Shown here: positions 9,540-21,900 of the stretch, piece by piece
Layout: the number at the start of each line of letters is the position of its first letter
Position numbering within the stretch: position 1 is the first letter of the stretch
Origin: Peronospora farinosa
Lineage: Eukaryota > Oomycota > Peronosporomycetes > Peronosporales > Peronosporaceae
Length of the DNA: 64,000 bases
Reading direction: 5' to 3'
NCBI GenBank assembly: GCA_947646735.1
Contig: CANTFK010000891.1
Span: 62,001 to 126,000, forward strand
Made by a program: the position numbers and the translations under genes
Notes under the pieces: model-generated
Database searches by the model: none
Told to the model about the DNA's origin: nothing
Seen by the model: only the letters and a program-made list of their open reading frames with translations

Positions 9540-10500
9540 GGGTCTCATCATACAATTTTGAGAACCCACTCCACCACAGGAGCTGACAATTTTCCCTGCC
9601 GTGCTCGCATTTTGGCTAGAAGCAGGGTTACGGCTCTGCCGATTAGGACGTTTCCTTCGCAACGGACAGCTAGGACGGAGTTGCCTAGTGCTTCCGCACA
9701 TGTAAAATTGACGGATGTTGCTGTGCTGCTCTGCAGCTTGAAGCTCATCTTTTTCCCCTTTAGCATGGCTGAGGTCCATGGGTTCGTCCCTGTTGGCAAC
9801 GTTTAAATTGTACCATGGTAGACCATAGCGACCAGATTTGAAGTTGAACTCAGCGTTTAACGCTTATGCTCACTGCCTCGTCGAAAGTCAAAGGCTGTAC
9901 ACGAAAATCTTCTGTCCTGGCGACACCAGCACGACGTCCTACCATAAATATGGTTACTCGGACTTCCTCTGCCATAGGGTCCTGCTGCATAACAGCAATA
10001 AGAGTCCTCAACTCTTGGACATAGTCCGACAATTCTTTCTTACCCTGTCTGGTAGCTAAAAAGCGTGAGCGCACACGATAAGCCTGCAAAAACGCAGATT
10101 AATTGCTTTCGAAGCATTTCCCATGTGGGAAATGCAGCGTTTACAGAGACATCGCTCGTTAGAGCCCATTCTCTAGCTTGTCCGCCAAGCTTAGAAAAAA
10201 AATGGCTAGGCCAACTCGTTACTTTTCTGACACGAGCATGGCGGCATCCATTACCATTTCAACCTCTCGGATCCCTCCTTCCCATTAAAGTATTTTACGT
10301 TTGAAACGAGTGGGCAAGACTTTGGCTATGAATCAATGGGATATACTGCGTAGGCGTAGCTGACGCTGCCTGGTCGTGGACCTGCCCGAGTAACGTTGCC
10401 TCATAACGCATGAAGGCCTCAAGGAGAGCATTGACGACCTCCGGTCCCTGGACCAAAAGAGCCTCGATTTGATCGGGCTCAACAAACGCAGATAATTAAT
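9540..10500 (-). pseudogene. Gag relic of another Ty3/Gypsy element
   Basis: Reading the minus strand from about 10500 down to 9540, fragments in shifting frames match the Gag of element 2 (30238-31319): an NAAFPTWEM stretch, then TRQGKKELSDYVQELRTL (about 10000-10060), a downstream FMVGRRAG segment, and near 9670-9780 a PMDLSHAKGE-type linker followed by a decayed zinc knuckle. In that knuckle the first Cys is replaced by Phe and the His by Gln. Several stops and frame changes occur (for example TAA around 10290). It is an old, dead copy. Confidence 0.7.
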
Positions 10501-10605
10501 CTAGTTCGAGTTGTTGCGCCTCATAGAGGTGATTTTGTCTCTTCATCATCGCAGAGGGTCAGTCTCACAGACTCAGGTGTAGGATTGACTGCGAGTGCTA
10601 CCGAA

Positions 10606-10866
10606 TGAAGCGGAGCTACACAGCTCTTTAGTCAGAGGAAGACTTTTAACACCGAACTTAATAAAGTTTCTGCTAAAAGCCACTTACTTCTAAGAAACTA
10701 ATTGAACGATTACGAAGTCACCTTGTTTTAAGAAAATAGGAGGGATTTTTTAGTCTATAAGAAATAGGTTAAGGTTCAGAGAACCAATGCACAAAGATCA
10801 AGAACAAGCTAGGAGCTTAGAGGTTCAGAGAACCAAACGAAGTGCACAATCCTATATTGGATTGTA
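10606..10866. repeat. Left arm of an imperfect LTR-like inverted repeat
   Basis: Begins TGAAGCGGAGCTACACAGCT and continues with a GTCAGAGGAAGACTTTT stretch and a GGTTCAGAGAACCAA motif. The same elements appear in the same order, reverse complemented, at 11222-11512. The arms look like the ends of two LTRs of one family placed head to head. Confidence 0.6.
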
Positions 10867-10984
10867 AACGAATTTACACGACGGTTGGAACATCACTCCA
10901 TTAGTTCACAGTTGAAGTCCCCTTTTATTGCATATAATGCATTATGATACTTCTCTTTAGAGAGATATTTAGTATAAGCGTTAA

Positions 10985-11012
10985 AGATACGGTATTGGGT
11001 AATACCGTATCT
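10985..11012. repeat. Perfect hairpin, 12-bp arms
   Basis: AGATACGGTATT, a 4-base loop GGGT, and AATACCGTATCT form a perfect inverted repeat in the AT-rich spacer between the two LTR-like arms. No gene lies nearby. It may be part of an LTR or a small palindrome-prone insertion. Confidence 0.7.
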
Positions 11013-11221
11013 TATCAATTAGGATTCGATAAATTGAGAACGCTGTACTAAGTACATCATACACAGATGTTTAGACGATACGTCGTCCAATAGCAAAGTC
11101 TGCATATAATAGTTACTATTATAGTAATTAATCTAGTGAAGTGTACTTAGAGTAGGACTATTCATAAAATCTTATAGCATAAATAAAATCAGTTCTCATT
11201 TTGAGTTTAAGATCGCAAGTC

Positions 11222-11512
11222 GTTCTGACTTGTTCTCTTATGCACTTCGTGCGTTGTTTCTCTGAACCTTTGAGCTTCTAGCTTGTTCTTGCACTCTGTG
11301 CGTTGGTTCTCTAAACCTAAAGCTTATTGCTTGACTGACTAAAAGTCTCTTTCCTAGCTCCTTACTGTAGAACAGGGCGACTTTTAAGTCTTTAATTAGT
11401 TCCTTAGAACTAAGTGGCTTTTAGCCAAAACTTTGATTAGTTTTATATAACTATGAGGCTTTCAGCCTAAAAAGTCTTCCTCTGACCAAAGAGCTGTGTA
11501 GTTCCGCTACAC
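11222..11512. repeat. Right arm of the LTR-like inverted repeat
   Basis: Reverse complement starts TGTAGCGGAACTACACAGCT and repeats the landmarks of the left arm, with extra internal sequence (this arm is about 30 bp longer). Its orientation (minus) fits a 5' LTR for the minus-strand Gag relic at 9540-10500, but the junction has been disturbed. Confidence 0.6.
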
Positions 11513-11975
11513 GGAGAAACTAAAAAGAAATATATGTGTCAAAGTACAGGAATCTCGGACTCTTTGTATGTCCATTTAACAAGATAAGTAAGCTGGGGGG
11601 TCAACGGATAATCGAGGTTTTCATCCGTGTCTTCCCTACAAAACAGTTATTTTAGATAGCTGTTATTGTAGTCAGAAATAAACAACATATGTCAATAACA
11701 ATTACGATGTTCTACCGGTCGTCAGATTCTTTTGTGGTTATGTCCGCGATTATGAATATGGAACATGGTATACTCGGGACCGGTGCATCATGGACATGGA
11801 TCAAGCCCATATCCAAGTTGAGATTCTTGGAGAGGGTCTACGTCCACCGTACCCATAACTTATCGTAGGGTTACAAACTTTCAATAAGGGGTTACGGCAT
11901 TATTATTATGTTTTTTCTTGGTACTTACTCACTAATTAGAGAAAGCACGGAATTTACGTTAAAAACATTTTCCAA
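11513..11975. other. Intergenic, upstream of the CinA/nucleotidylyltransferase gene
   Basis: AT-rich, no gene seen. Contains the promoter of the downstream gene. A short TTTTCCAAATG stretch at the start codon loosely resembles the oomycete initiator but departs from the consensus. Confidence 0.4.
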
Positions 11976-13340
11976 ATGTCAAGCATTGCATTGATAGAGC
12001 GTCTACTGGCTGCTGACGTAAAGGTGGTGGCAGCAGTGACAGGTGGCGGTGTTTCAGTAGCTGAAAGCCTCTTCCACCCAGGTAGTTCTTCCATCATGCT
12101 GCAGTTTACTGTCCCTTATTCGCGCGCGAGCTTGCAGTCTTACTTGAGTTCGGTTTCGTTGACGTCCTCAAAGCTAAAATGTTGCTCAGCGGAGATGTCA
12201 GAACGCATGGCGCTTGCTGCATGGAAGCAAGCAAAAATTACTACATGGCAGGAAGCAAAGGAGGAGGATGCGCAAACTGCAGCAGCGGTGCCCAGCTCTT
12301 TGAAGCGATTTCGCACTTCTTTGGGCATCGCATGCACCGCTGGACTTGCGACTAATTACCCCAAGAAGGGCCCGCATGAGTGTTTCATTTCAGTGTGCCA
12401 GGCTCACTTTATGTCCAACAGCAACACTTTCATGCGACCACAATGTGAAACGTATCATCTCCAATTGGACAAGTCTTTGGGGCGCTCGAGATCGGAGGAA
12501 GACCAAATTGTGAGTCGCTGGCTTGTGTATCTCCTGGCCAAGGCTGCTTCTGTGGACTTCGAAACATGTAAAGCCTTTTATGATGAACTGACGTCTGCAC
12601 AGACTGGAATTGATACTGTCGTGAAGCTGACGTCAGATGAAGGAAATGACGATCCACTACATGACATCTGTAGTAGCAACGCGAACAAACTGTTGAGTGT
12701 CGCTTTTTTGCCCGTGTCACCAAAAGATAACGTAGCTGCTACAACGATTGCTGCTCAAGGGTTTGATTTCCGTGGATTGGTTCTACCAGGATCGTTTAAT
12801 CCACTTCACAGGGGTCACATAGATCTGGCACGCGTTGCCCAGCAGCTGATGAAATCGCGAACAAGAGTCGAACTACCGGTAGCGTTTGAACTAACAGTGG
12901 CGAATGCAGATAAGGGTGCGATTGAATCGTCTACCGTCTCGGCACGACTTGCGCAGTTTTCACATGGCGATACCTTAGGACTGGATGCTTGGCCCGTGTT
13001 GGTCACGAATGCTACGTTCTTTGGCGAGAAAGCCGAGCTGCTTCCTGGCTGCACATTCATTATTGGCGCTGATACGGCAGTTCGCATCGTGGACAAGAAA
13101 TATTACGACATGGACGAGCACAAGATGGTGCTGGCGCTGGAACACATTGCTCGCCACGAATGCTCTTTCGTGGTGGCTGGAAGATATGATAACAAGGTGG
13201 AGAACCGATTTATAACTGCCGAGGAGGTTCTGGAGAAATGTGTGCCGCCCGTGCTTCGCTATCTTTTCATTCCACTGCCCGAGTCTGCGTTCCGGAATGA
13301 CATTTCTTCAACAAAGATCCGTCGGCAGATGGCTACATAA
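11976..13340 (+). CDS. CinA-C-like / cytidylyltransferase-like (NMN adenylyltransferase superfamily) fusion protein
   Basis: Single-exon gene of 454 aa starting at ATG 11976. Residues about 1-210 resemble the C-terminal domain of CinA (nicotinamide-nucleotide amidase): a VTGGGVSVAESLFHPGSSS stretch aligns with the CinA glycine-rich block and LGIACTAGLA with its second core motif. In bacterial CinA the first block reads A-E-S-C-T-G-G; here the residues before TGG are A-A-V, so the amidase Glu/Ser appear to be lost. Residues about 260-454 are a nucleotidylyltransferase with the signature GSFNPLHRGH (GxFxPxHxGH) and a C-terminal ISSTKIRR (the ISSTxIR motif). A similar two-domain protein exists in plants. 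Role in NAD metabolism is plausible but inferred. It ends in TAA at 13338-13340 and is unrelated to the flanking genes. Confidence 0.85.
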   Translation: MSSIALIERLLAADVKVVAAVTGGGVSVAESLFHPGSSSIMLQFTVPYSRASLQSYLSSVSLTSSKLKCCSAEMSERMALAAWKQAKITTWQEAKEEDAQTAAAVPSSLKRFRTSLGIACTAGLATNYPKKGPHECFISVCQAHFMSNSNTFMRPQCETYHLQLDKSLGRSRSEEDQIVSRWLVYLLAKAASVDFETCKAFYDELTSAQTGIDTVVKLTSDEGNDDPLHDICSSNANKLLSVAFLPVSPKDNVAATTIAAQGFDFRGLVLPGSFNPLHRGHIDLARVAQQLMKSRTRVELPVAFELTVANADKGAIESSTVSARLAQFSHGDTLGLDAWPVLVTNATFFGEKAELLPGCTFIIGADTAVRIVDKKYYDMDEHKMVLALEHIARHECSFVVAGRYDNKVENRFITAEEVLEKCVPPVLRYLFIPLPESAFRNDISSTKIRRQMAT

Positions 13341-13797
13341 TGAGTGTTATCAGATACCTGCAACCTGATATCTTGGATAGCGGGGTCTCACCTCCAATTC
13401 ACATTTAGTCATCTAGGTTTCGAGTCTGCGGCTGACAAGCTTGATTTTTATGCAATCAACCAAGGTCGGTGCTTTTCTCCATTTTTTGGCATTTATACGG
13501 AGCATAACCGAAGATAGTTTTGCCCTCGTTCTTTCCTCACAGTGTTTGACTTAAGCCAACCTATCATGGCAGGGAACGCGCATCACTTGAGCATCGGCGG
13601 ACTATTCGGAATATATTATAAGACTGTTTATCGTGCTGCTGTGAAGTTGGAATAAAAGCGATTCTAAAATGAGTAAAGGATAAAGTCGCTAAAACAATCT
13701 ACGATGTTGTAAATATCTTCCTGAGTTTGTTATTACGATGATAATATCCTTTATAACAGAACAAAAACAATTTTAAAATTTACTTGGCACTTGGAGT
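13341..13797. other. Intergenic, no feature seen
   Basis: 457 bp between two plus-strand genes. AT-rich; must hold the 3' end of the upstream gene and the promoter of the next. No RNA gene or repeat recognised. Confidence 0.4.
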
Positions 13798-14361
13798 ATG
13801 ACAAGTCGCAGCAGCAAGAAGCCGCTACAGCTGACGCGCGTGAAGGACCTGAGCCCTTCGCTTTGCAGCAAGGAGGTGAACGTGAAGATAATCGTTCTAG
13901 AATGCAATGCTAAAGACGAAGGCAATACCAGCAACAACGCGACGCTGCTGGTGGGAGACGACTCGGGTTGCGTGAGCCTCGTGCTGCCCAAGACGACGGC
14001 GCTGCAGGTGCAACTGGGAGACATTTTATTTTTATCAGGAACACAGGTGGTGCTGAAGAGCAATCGGATTTATTTATGGGGAGGCAAGGTGGAGCGCGTG
14101 GGCGAGTTTCTGCTACTCTTCAAGGAGAGCGCTAATGTCAGCAACGTCACGTGGGTCAAGGACCCCAAAAATCCTGACGTCCTGGTTAGTAGAAAGTCTT
14201 CACAATATTACTGAGATGTGCAGCTACGCAACATACCCGGTGGTATGATTGGAATATCCCGTAGAGATTGGGATCACTAATTGGTGTGGTTGTTTGTTAC
14301 TTCTGTATAGATCCCGGGACGCAACCCTGCCAAACGTCCAAAGCCTCAGACTGCCAAGTAA
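13798..14361 (+). CDS. SOSS complex subunit B-like single-stranded DNA-binding protein (OB fold)
   Basis: Exons 13798-14184 and 14311-14361. The first exon encodes an OB fold that follows human hSSB1/SOSS-B closely in order: VKDLSPSL near the N-terminus, KIIVLE strand, VGDDSGCVSLVLP, LGDILFLSGTQVVLKSNRIYLWGG, then VGEFLLLFKE. The donor GTTAGT at 14185 and acceptor TATAG ending at 14310 are both in phase 0 and add a short basic tail (NPAKRPKPQTAK) before TAA, giving 145 aa in total. Without splicing the frame would end in an unrelated VSRKSSQYY tail at 14214. SOSS-B binds ssDNA at double-strand breaks and helps repair. The protein lacks the long Pro-rich tail of animal homologues. Confidence 0.85.
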
Positions 14362-15034
14362 CTGCATCTTCGAAGATAACAAGACATAGGTACTCAGAAA
14401 TGGCTTATCACTAAGACCGGACAGGGTTGGCGACATGGTAGAAGAAATGTAGGTGTCTCTCGGAAAGACCATCTTGCTGTCTTCAGTCCTCATTTGAGCT
14501 AGAGATTTCTTAGATACATTTATTAGTGATATACTAGCTGAAAGATATATCTCCATCGCCTCTAGCAAGCACAACATATTCGCGTATTATGATGAACGAT
14601 CGATGCCACTTTAGACTGCTTTTGCATGCACTCAATATAATGCACACAAATTACTGCCTATTCTTTATTTTCTTCAATCATTGATTAACGAGCGACAGCT
14701 AATGGATTACAGACGTGGAGATGAACTTGGGGTTATATCGGTAGATGCAGTAGCCAAACTAGCGTGCACAAGGTCACTTGTTTCCTCCAAATACTAGTCT
14801 GGACGATCGACCTTCGAATAAAATTAGAAGGTGCTTTGACTGTCACAATTTGAAAGTGCAATCTTTGGCACCAAAAAAGGTAGCAACGAACTTTGCATTG
14901 ACTTTACGTGTAGCAAAACAGCAAAAAAAGCAAGGTAATAAGATCTCTGTTCTGTAGATGCCAAGCCAACTACTCTCTCCGAGTGTTGATAGCTAAGCTA
15001 CGCATGCGACAACAAGTCGTAACCGATACGACCT
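14362..15034. other. Intergenic between convergent SOSS-B and beta-tubulin genes
   Basis: 673 bp with no gene recognised. It must hold both 3' ends. AT-rich with A-runs; no repeat or RNA gene seen. Confidence 0.4.
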
Positions 15035-17200
<2,166 letters not shown>

Positions 17201-18829
17201 ATGCTGCGTCAAGCGCTACTCCGACGACTTAAAGCGACGGTCTTCACTCGCCTTGCGCATCCGCTGCAGATCAGAATGCTCTCATCCGTAATGCCGGATG
17301 GATGGGAGGCTATCACGCGCAGGAACGGTGTGTACAGCACTTTTAAATTGTCCGTCGAGGGACACCTTATAGAACGATTATACTGACTACAATCTTTGCG
17401 TGGCTACTCTTGCAGGAGACGTGGTGTACTACAACAAAAGTCTGCGCAAGACTGTTTGTCACCTTCCTGGCTCTAGCCCGCAGTCAATAGCTGCTGCAAC
17501 TTCTACAAAGCGTGAACCCAAGGAGAAGAGAAGCGAGGAGTCAGAGGCGGTCACGATGCCTCACCATGAGAACACGGGAAACGAAGTCTTTGTTCCCATT
17601 AATTTTGACACAGCTGTGTCTATCGAGGGCCATGATATGCAAATTGCGCACGTAGGACAACATTACTGACCGTGGGGCTCTTTACAGTTGTGAGACATCA
17701 CTCACTAGCACTTATAATGTTGTAGATTCAGCTCGAGCCGGAGCAATGCCTGCGTGCAGAGACGGGTGCTATGCTTTACATGACCGATGGCGTGGAGATG
17801 GAAACGACTACCGCTGGAGGTTTAGGCGAAGGCATGAAGCGGTATGTCATCGCTTAGGCTGGTGTAATTCTTGGGATTAGTTATACATACAATGCTGACT
17901 TCCATTTTGGTATTCTACCAGAATGATGACAGGAGAAAATTTCTTCGTCTCACGTTTTACATATCACGGTAGCGATAAGGGAAAGCTGGCACTCGGCACG
18001 AGCTTTCCGAGCAAAATTGTTCACCTACGTCTGAGCGACTTCCTTGGGGAGTCTATCATTTGCCAAAAGGGGGCATTTCTGTGTGGCTCGGACACTGTCA
18101 ACATTGAAATGGTTTGTGGTGCATTGCTAACTGCAAGGTAAAGAATGAATTGTATTGACGTGAAGCCTATCTGTACCTTTTCGATAACTGTAGGAGTTCG
18201 CCAAGAAATTTGGCGTCGGTTTCTTTGGTGGTGAAGGATTTATTCTTCAGAGACTGACGGGTAGCGGTGATGTCCTTGTCCGTGCCTCTGGAGCTTTAAT
18301 TGAGCGCGAGCTGCAACCTGATGAGATACTCCGTATTTCGAGTGGCTGTCTTGTTGCATTCGAACCTAGCGTGCAGTACGACATTACTATGATGAAAGGA
18401 GCGAAGAATGTGCTGTTTGGTGGCGAAGGGTTGTTCTTGACGACGCTAACTGGACCGGGTAAAATTTATCTTCAGAGTCTACCATTTGAGCGTGTGGTTG
18501 GGGAAATGGCGGCCCGAATCCCTCGCGGTGGGCCAGGCGGCATGATGTTTCCCTTCCTGATGGGCGGTGGTGGTGGTGATGACCAAGATGCCAACGCTGG
18601 TGCAGCAGACGAAGCGTCTGGTGCAGGAACTGACGTCAGTAATGGCGAAGATATCGGAGCGGAAAATGTCAAAGATGACTGGGGTACCAATGATGACGAT
18701 ATTTATGGCGGCGTCGAGCCAGGCAATGAAAGCAAGTTTGATGATGTCGTGGAGGGTGAGTCAGATGAGTCAAGTGGTGGAGGCGTCATGGGCTTTTTCA
18801 ACAGCCTCTTTGGTAACGATGACGATTAG
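17201..18829 (+). CDS. AIM24-family protein with N-terminal WW-like domain, probably mitochondrial
   Basis: Five exons: 17201-17327, 17416-17651, 17726-17841, 17922-18111, 18194-18829; all phases close, 434 aa. The N-terminus is an Arg-rich, acid-free presequence (MLRQALLRRLKATVFTRLAH), which suggests mitochondrial import. It is followed by a WW-like module, PDGWEAITRRNG across intron 1 to DVVYYNKSLRKT; its second Trp is replaced (TVCHLP). The AIM24 domain (two related halves) is read as GHDMQIAHIQLEPEQ..GAMLYM, GENFFVSRF and the repeat GGEGFILQRLTGSG / GGEGLFLTTLTGPG. The tail is Gly/Asp-rich and acidic. Yeast Aim24 supports the MICOS cristae complex; whether this protein does so is inferred. 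The WW plus AIM24 combination is unusual. Confidence 0.85.
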
Positions 18830-18954
18830 GTTAGCCACAATGCATACTTAATTCGTCTAAGTGAACTAAAAAGGAAAAAGCGTGCGAAGTTCGTCAGTTA
18901 AGTTGAAGTTTAGCAACTGTGGTGCAACATTCATCGTCCCATGCAACATAAGTA

Positions 18955-21900
18955 GTGCAACTTTTCTCATGGCTCGATCTGCTACACAAAAACAGGCTCT
19001 TCCTCCTCTCAGCCATGACGGACGACGATGCTGCTTCTGTTCGTGTGGCCGTGCGTATCCGACCGCTTATTGGCCGCGAGAAAGTCGATCGCTGTGATGA
19101 GTGCGTGTCCGTACTGGAGGAGGAGAACCAGATTGTTATGGGCAAGAATCGCGCCTTCACGTACGACTACGTGTTCAGTAAATACGCCCAACAGAGTGAC
19201 ATTTGGCGCTGCGTAGACCCTCTCATTCGCGCTACATTTGATGGTTATAACTCAACTATCTTTGCCTATGGCCAAACGGGCTCAGGTAAGACGTACACGA
19301 TGGGAAGTGGCAGCTCGGTACACATTCCGCCGGAGGATTACGGCATCATCCCTCGAGTAATCAGCTACATGTTTGACCAGATCGACACCAAGATTCGGGA
19401 GAATCAGCACTACAAAGCAGAGCTTAAGATTCGGTTCTTGGAGATCTATGGAGAAGAAATTCATGACCTCCTCGTGACGCTGGGAGATTCTACAGGAGAG
19501 AGTAAAGTGAGTCTACGTGAAGCGGAAAATGGAGAAGTACAGGTCACTGGAGCTTCAGAAGTCCAAGTAGTCGAATCGGACGAGTGCATGAGATTGCTGG
19601 AGAGGGGCACGTTATGTCGCACAACGGGCAGTACGCTCATGAACGCCCACTCGAGTCGTTCCCATGCCATTTTTACAGTTACTATGGTACAACACGTTCC
19701 TATTGGTGACCTTCCTGCTGATGGCAGAGCAATGGAGGAAGGAGACTATGAAACGAGAAACTCGTACTTTAACTTTGTGGATCTTGCCGGATCGGAACGA
19801 CAGAAAAGAACGCAAGCGGAGGGCAAGCGCCTAAAAGAAGGTATCGATATCAACAAGGGTCTTCTTGCACTCGGTAATGTCATCAGCGCGCTGGGAGACG
19901 ACAAGAAGCGAGGCAAGGTGCACGTTCCGTATCGTGACTCCAAGTTGACTCGTATGCTTCAAGACTCTCTAGGTGGCAACAGTCGAACGTTGATGCTTAC
20001 GTGTGTAAGTCCTGCTGATGTGAACTTTGAAGAGACACTAAACGCGCTAAAGTATGCGAATCGAGCTAGGAACATTCAGAACAAGCCTGTGGTCAACCGT
20101 GACGAAGCATCAGCCATGACCATGGAATTGCGTCGCCAGATAGAAATGCTTCAGATGGAAGTACACCGGTTGCGCAATCCGGGACTTTCGGAAAGCGAAT
20201 TGAAGATGACAACGGTGGGAACAAATTTCATCGGTATGGCTAACGACTTTGACTCGTTTGGCAATCTCCAGACTCGAGCTGAGAATGCTGAAAATGAGGT
20301 GGCTCGACTGACGGCTGAGCTGAAGCGTGGCAAAACGCAGCTTGATCACTTGAAGGAGGAGATGATAGCAGCGCAAGCAGAACGCGACTATTTGAGGCTA
20401 TGCGTCGAAGAAGGCACTGGTGGAAGCTCCGTGTCATCGGATGAGAGAGAGTCAAAGTGCAATGTTTTGAAAGATCAGCTCCGAATAATTTATGAGCTGC
20501 AAGAAAAACTTCGCGCAACTGAGCGAGACCGCGACAACGTCATGATGAACTTCCCTGGATCGACCACTAACGCCAACAGTAGTGGAGCTCGACCATCGGC
20601 CGCTGCTGCATTCGTTCTTCCTTCGCTCGCGGAGGTTGATACAAAGGTAGGAAGTGAACTGCTTCAAAGAGCAGAGAAGGAGATTGAGAGAGAAACCGCC
20701 CTGTTGAACAAATTGAAAGAAGGCGAAAGCGGTGATGATGCTGGTGGTAACAGTGAAGGAAGCGAAGACGGTAATGATGGCAATGATTCGGCAGACGGCA
20801 TGGAAGCTGAGGAGGAAAATCAAGAAGAAGCTGGTCGTATGCGTGTGTTTCAGCGCCGTCAACGTCATCTTGGCGAGTCGGTGCAGGATCTTGCTCACGA
20901 TATCTCCTTAAAGGAGCAACTAGTGCAAAACATTCGCCAGGCTCAAGAAAACTACGATCGGATGAAGAGTTTCTATGAGCAGAAGATGGCTGAAATGGTG
21001 GAAGAGATGCACACTGCACAGGTGGACCGCGATCGTCTTGTGGAGGAGATTCAGCAGATCGAAAAGAAGGCAGCTGCTGGAGGAGATACATCAGGCGAGA
21101 ACGGGCGACTGACAAAACTGTCACGAGATCTCAAGTTGAAGGAAGAAGAACTCCACGCACTACGAAAGAAGCAAAACGACATTAGCTGCTTTATGAGCCA
21201 GAAGAAAAAGAACGAGATGCAGCTACGTGTACTAAACTCGGAGATCAGCAACATGAAGCGGCAAAAGGTGGACCTAGTTAAGAAAATACAGGAAGAGAGA
21301 AAACGATATGAAGAAGAAGCAAAGCAGCGGCGCCGCGAGATAATGAGTCTCAAGCGCACTCAGCAGCGTGACAAGCAACACATTTTGCGCTTGGGATCCC
21401 AGAAGGATGCCCAGGAGCGGGTGCTGAAGCGAAAGATGGAGGAAGTTACGGCTGCAAAACAGCGGCTCAAGCATCAGCAGCAACTGACAGCTCAGGCAAG
21501 GAAAATGAATTCGGGTCGCAAGAAGAAACCTGGCATGAATCGGTCTGATCACGATGCCAAATGGTTATCAGAAGAGGTGAAAAAGCGTGCAGAAGAGCAA
21601 CAAAAACTGGAGCAACTACAGAAGGAACGAGAGGCTGTGGCACAGGAGATGGAAGCGCTTTATGTCCAGCGGGACATGCTTGAGAGGGAGGTAAAGAACT
21701 CAATTTCGTCCCGGACGAACATTCGAGATGTGCTAACTTCACCCATGCAGAGCATGGCTCCGCCTAGCCGACTTGACAGCGGACGAGAAGATCAACAGCT
21801 TAATCTTGCTGAAGAACAATTACTTTACGACTTGGAGGAGCGGATTGAGGCTTGTCAGGCCCAATTAGAGTATAAGGAAGAGAAAATTTTCGAGATTTCT

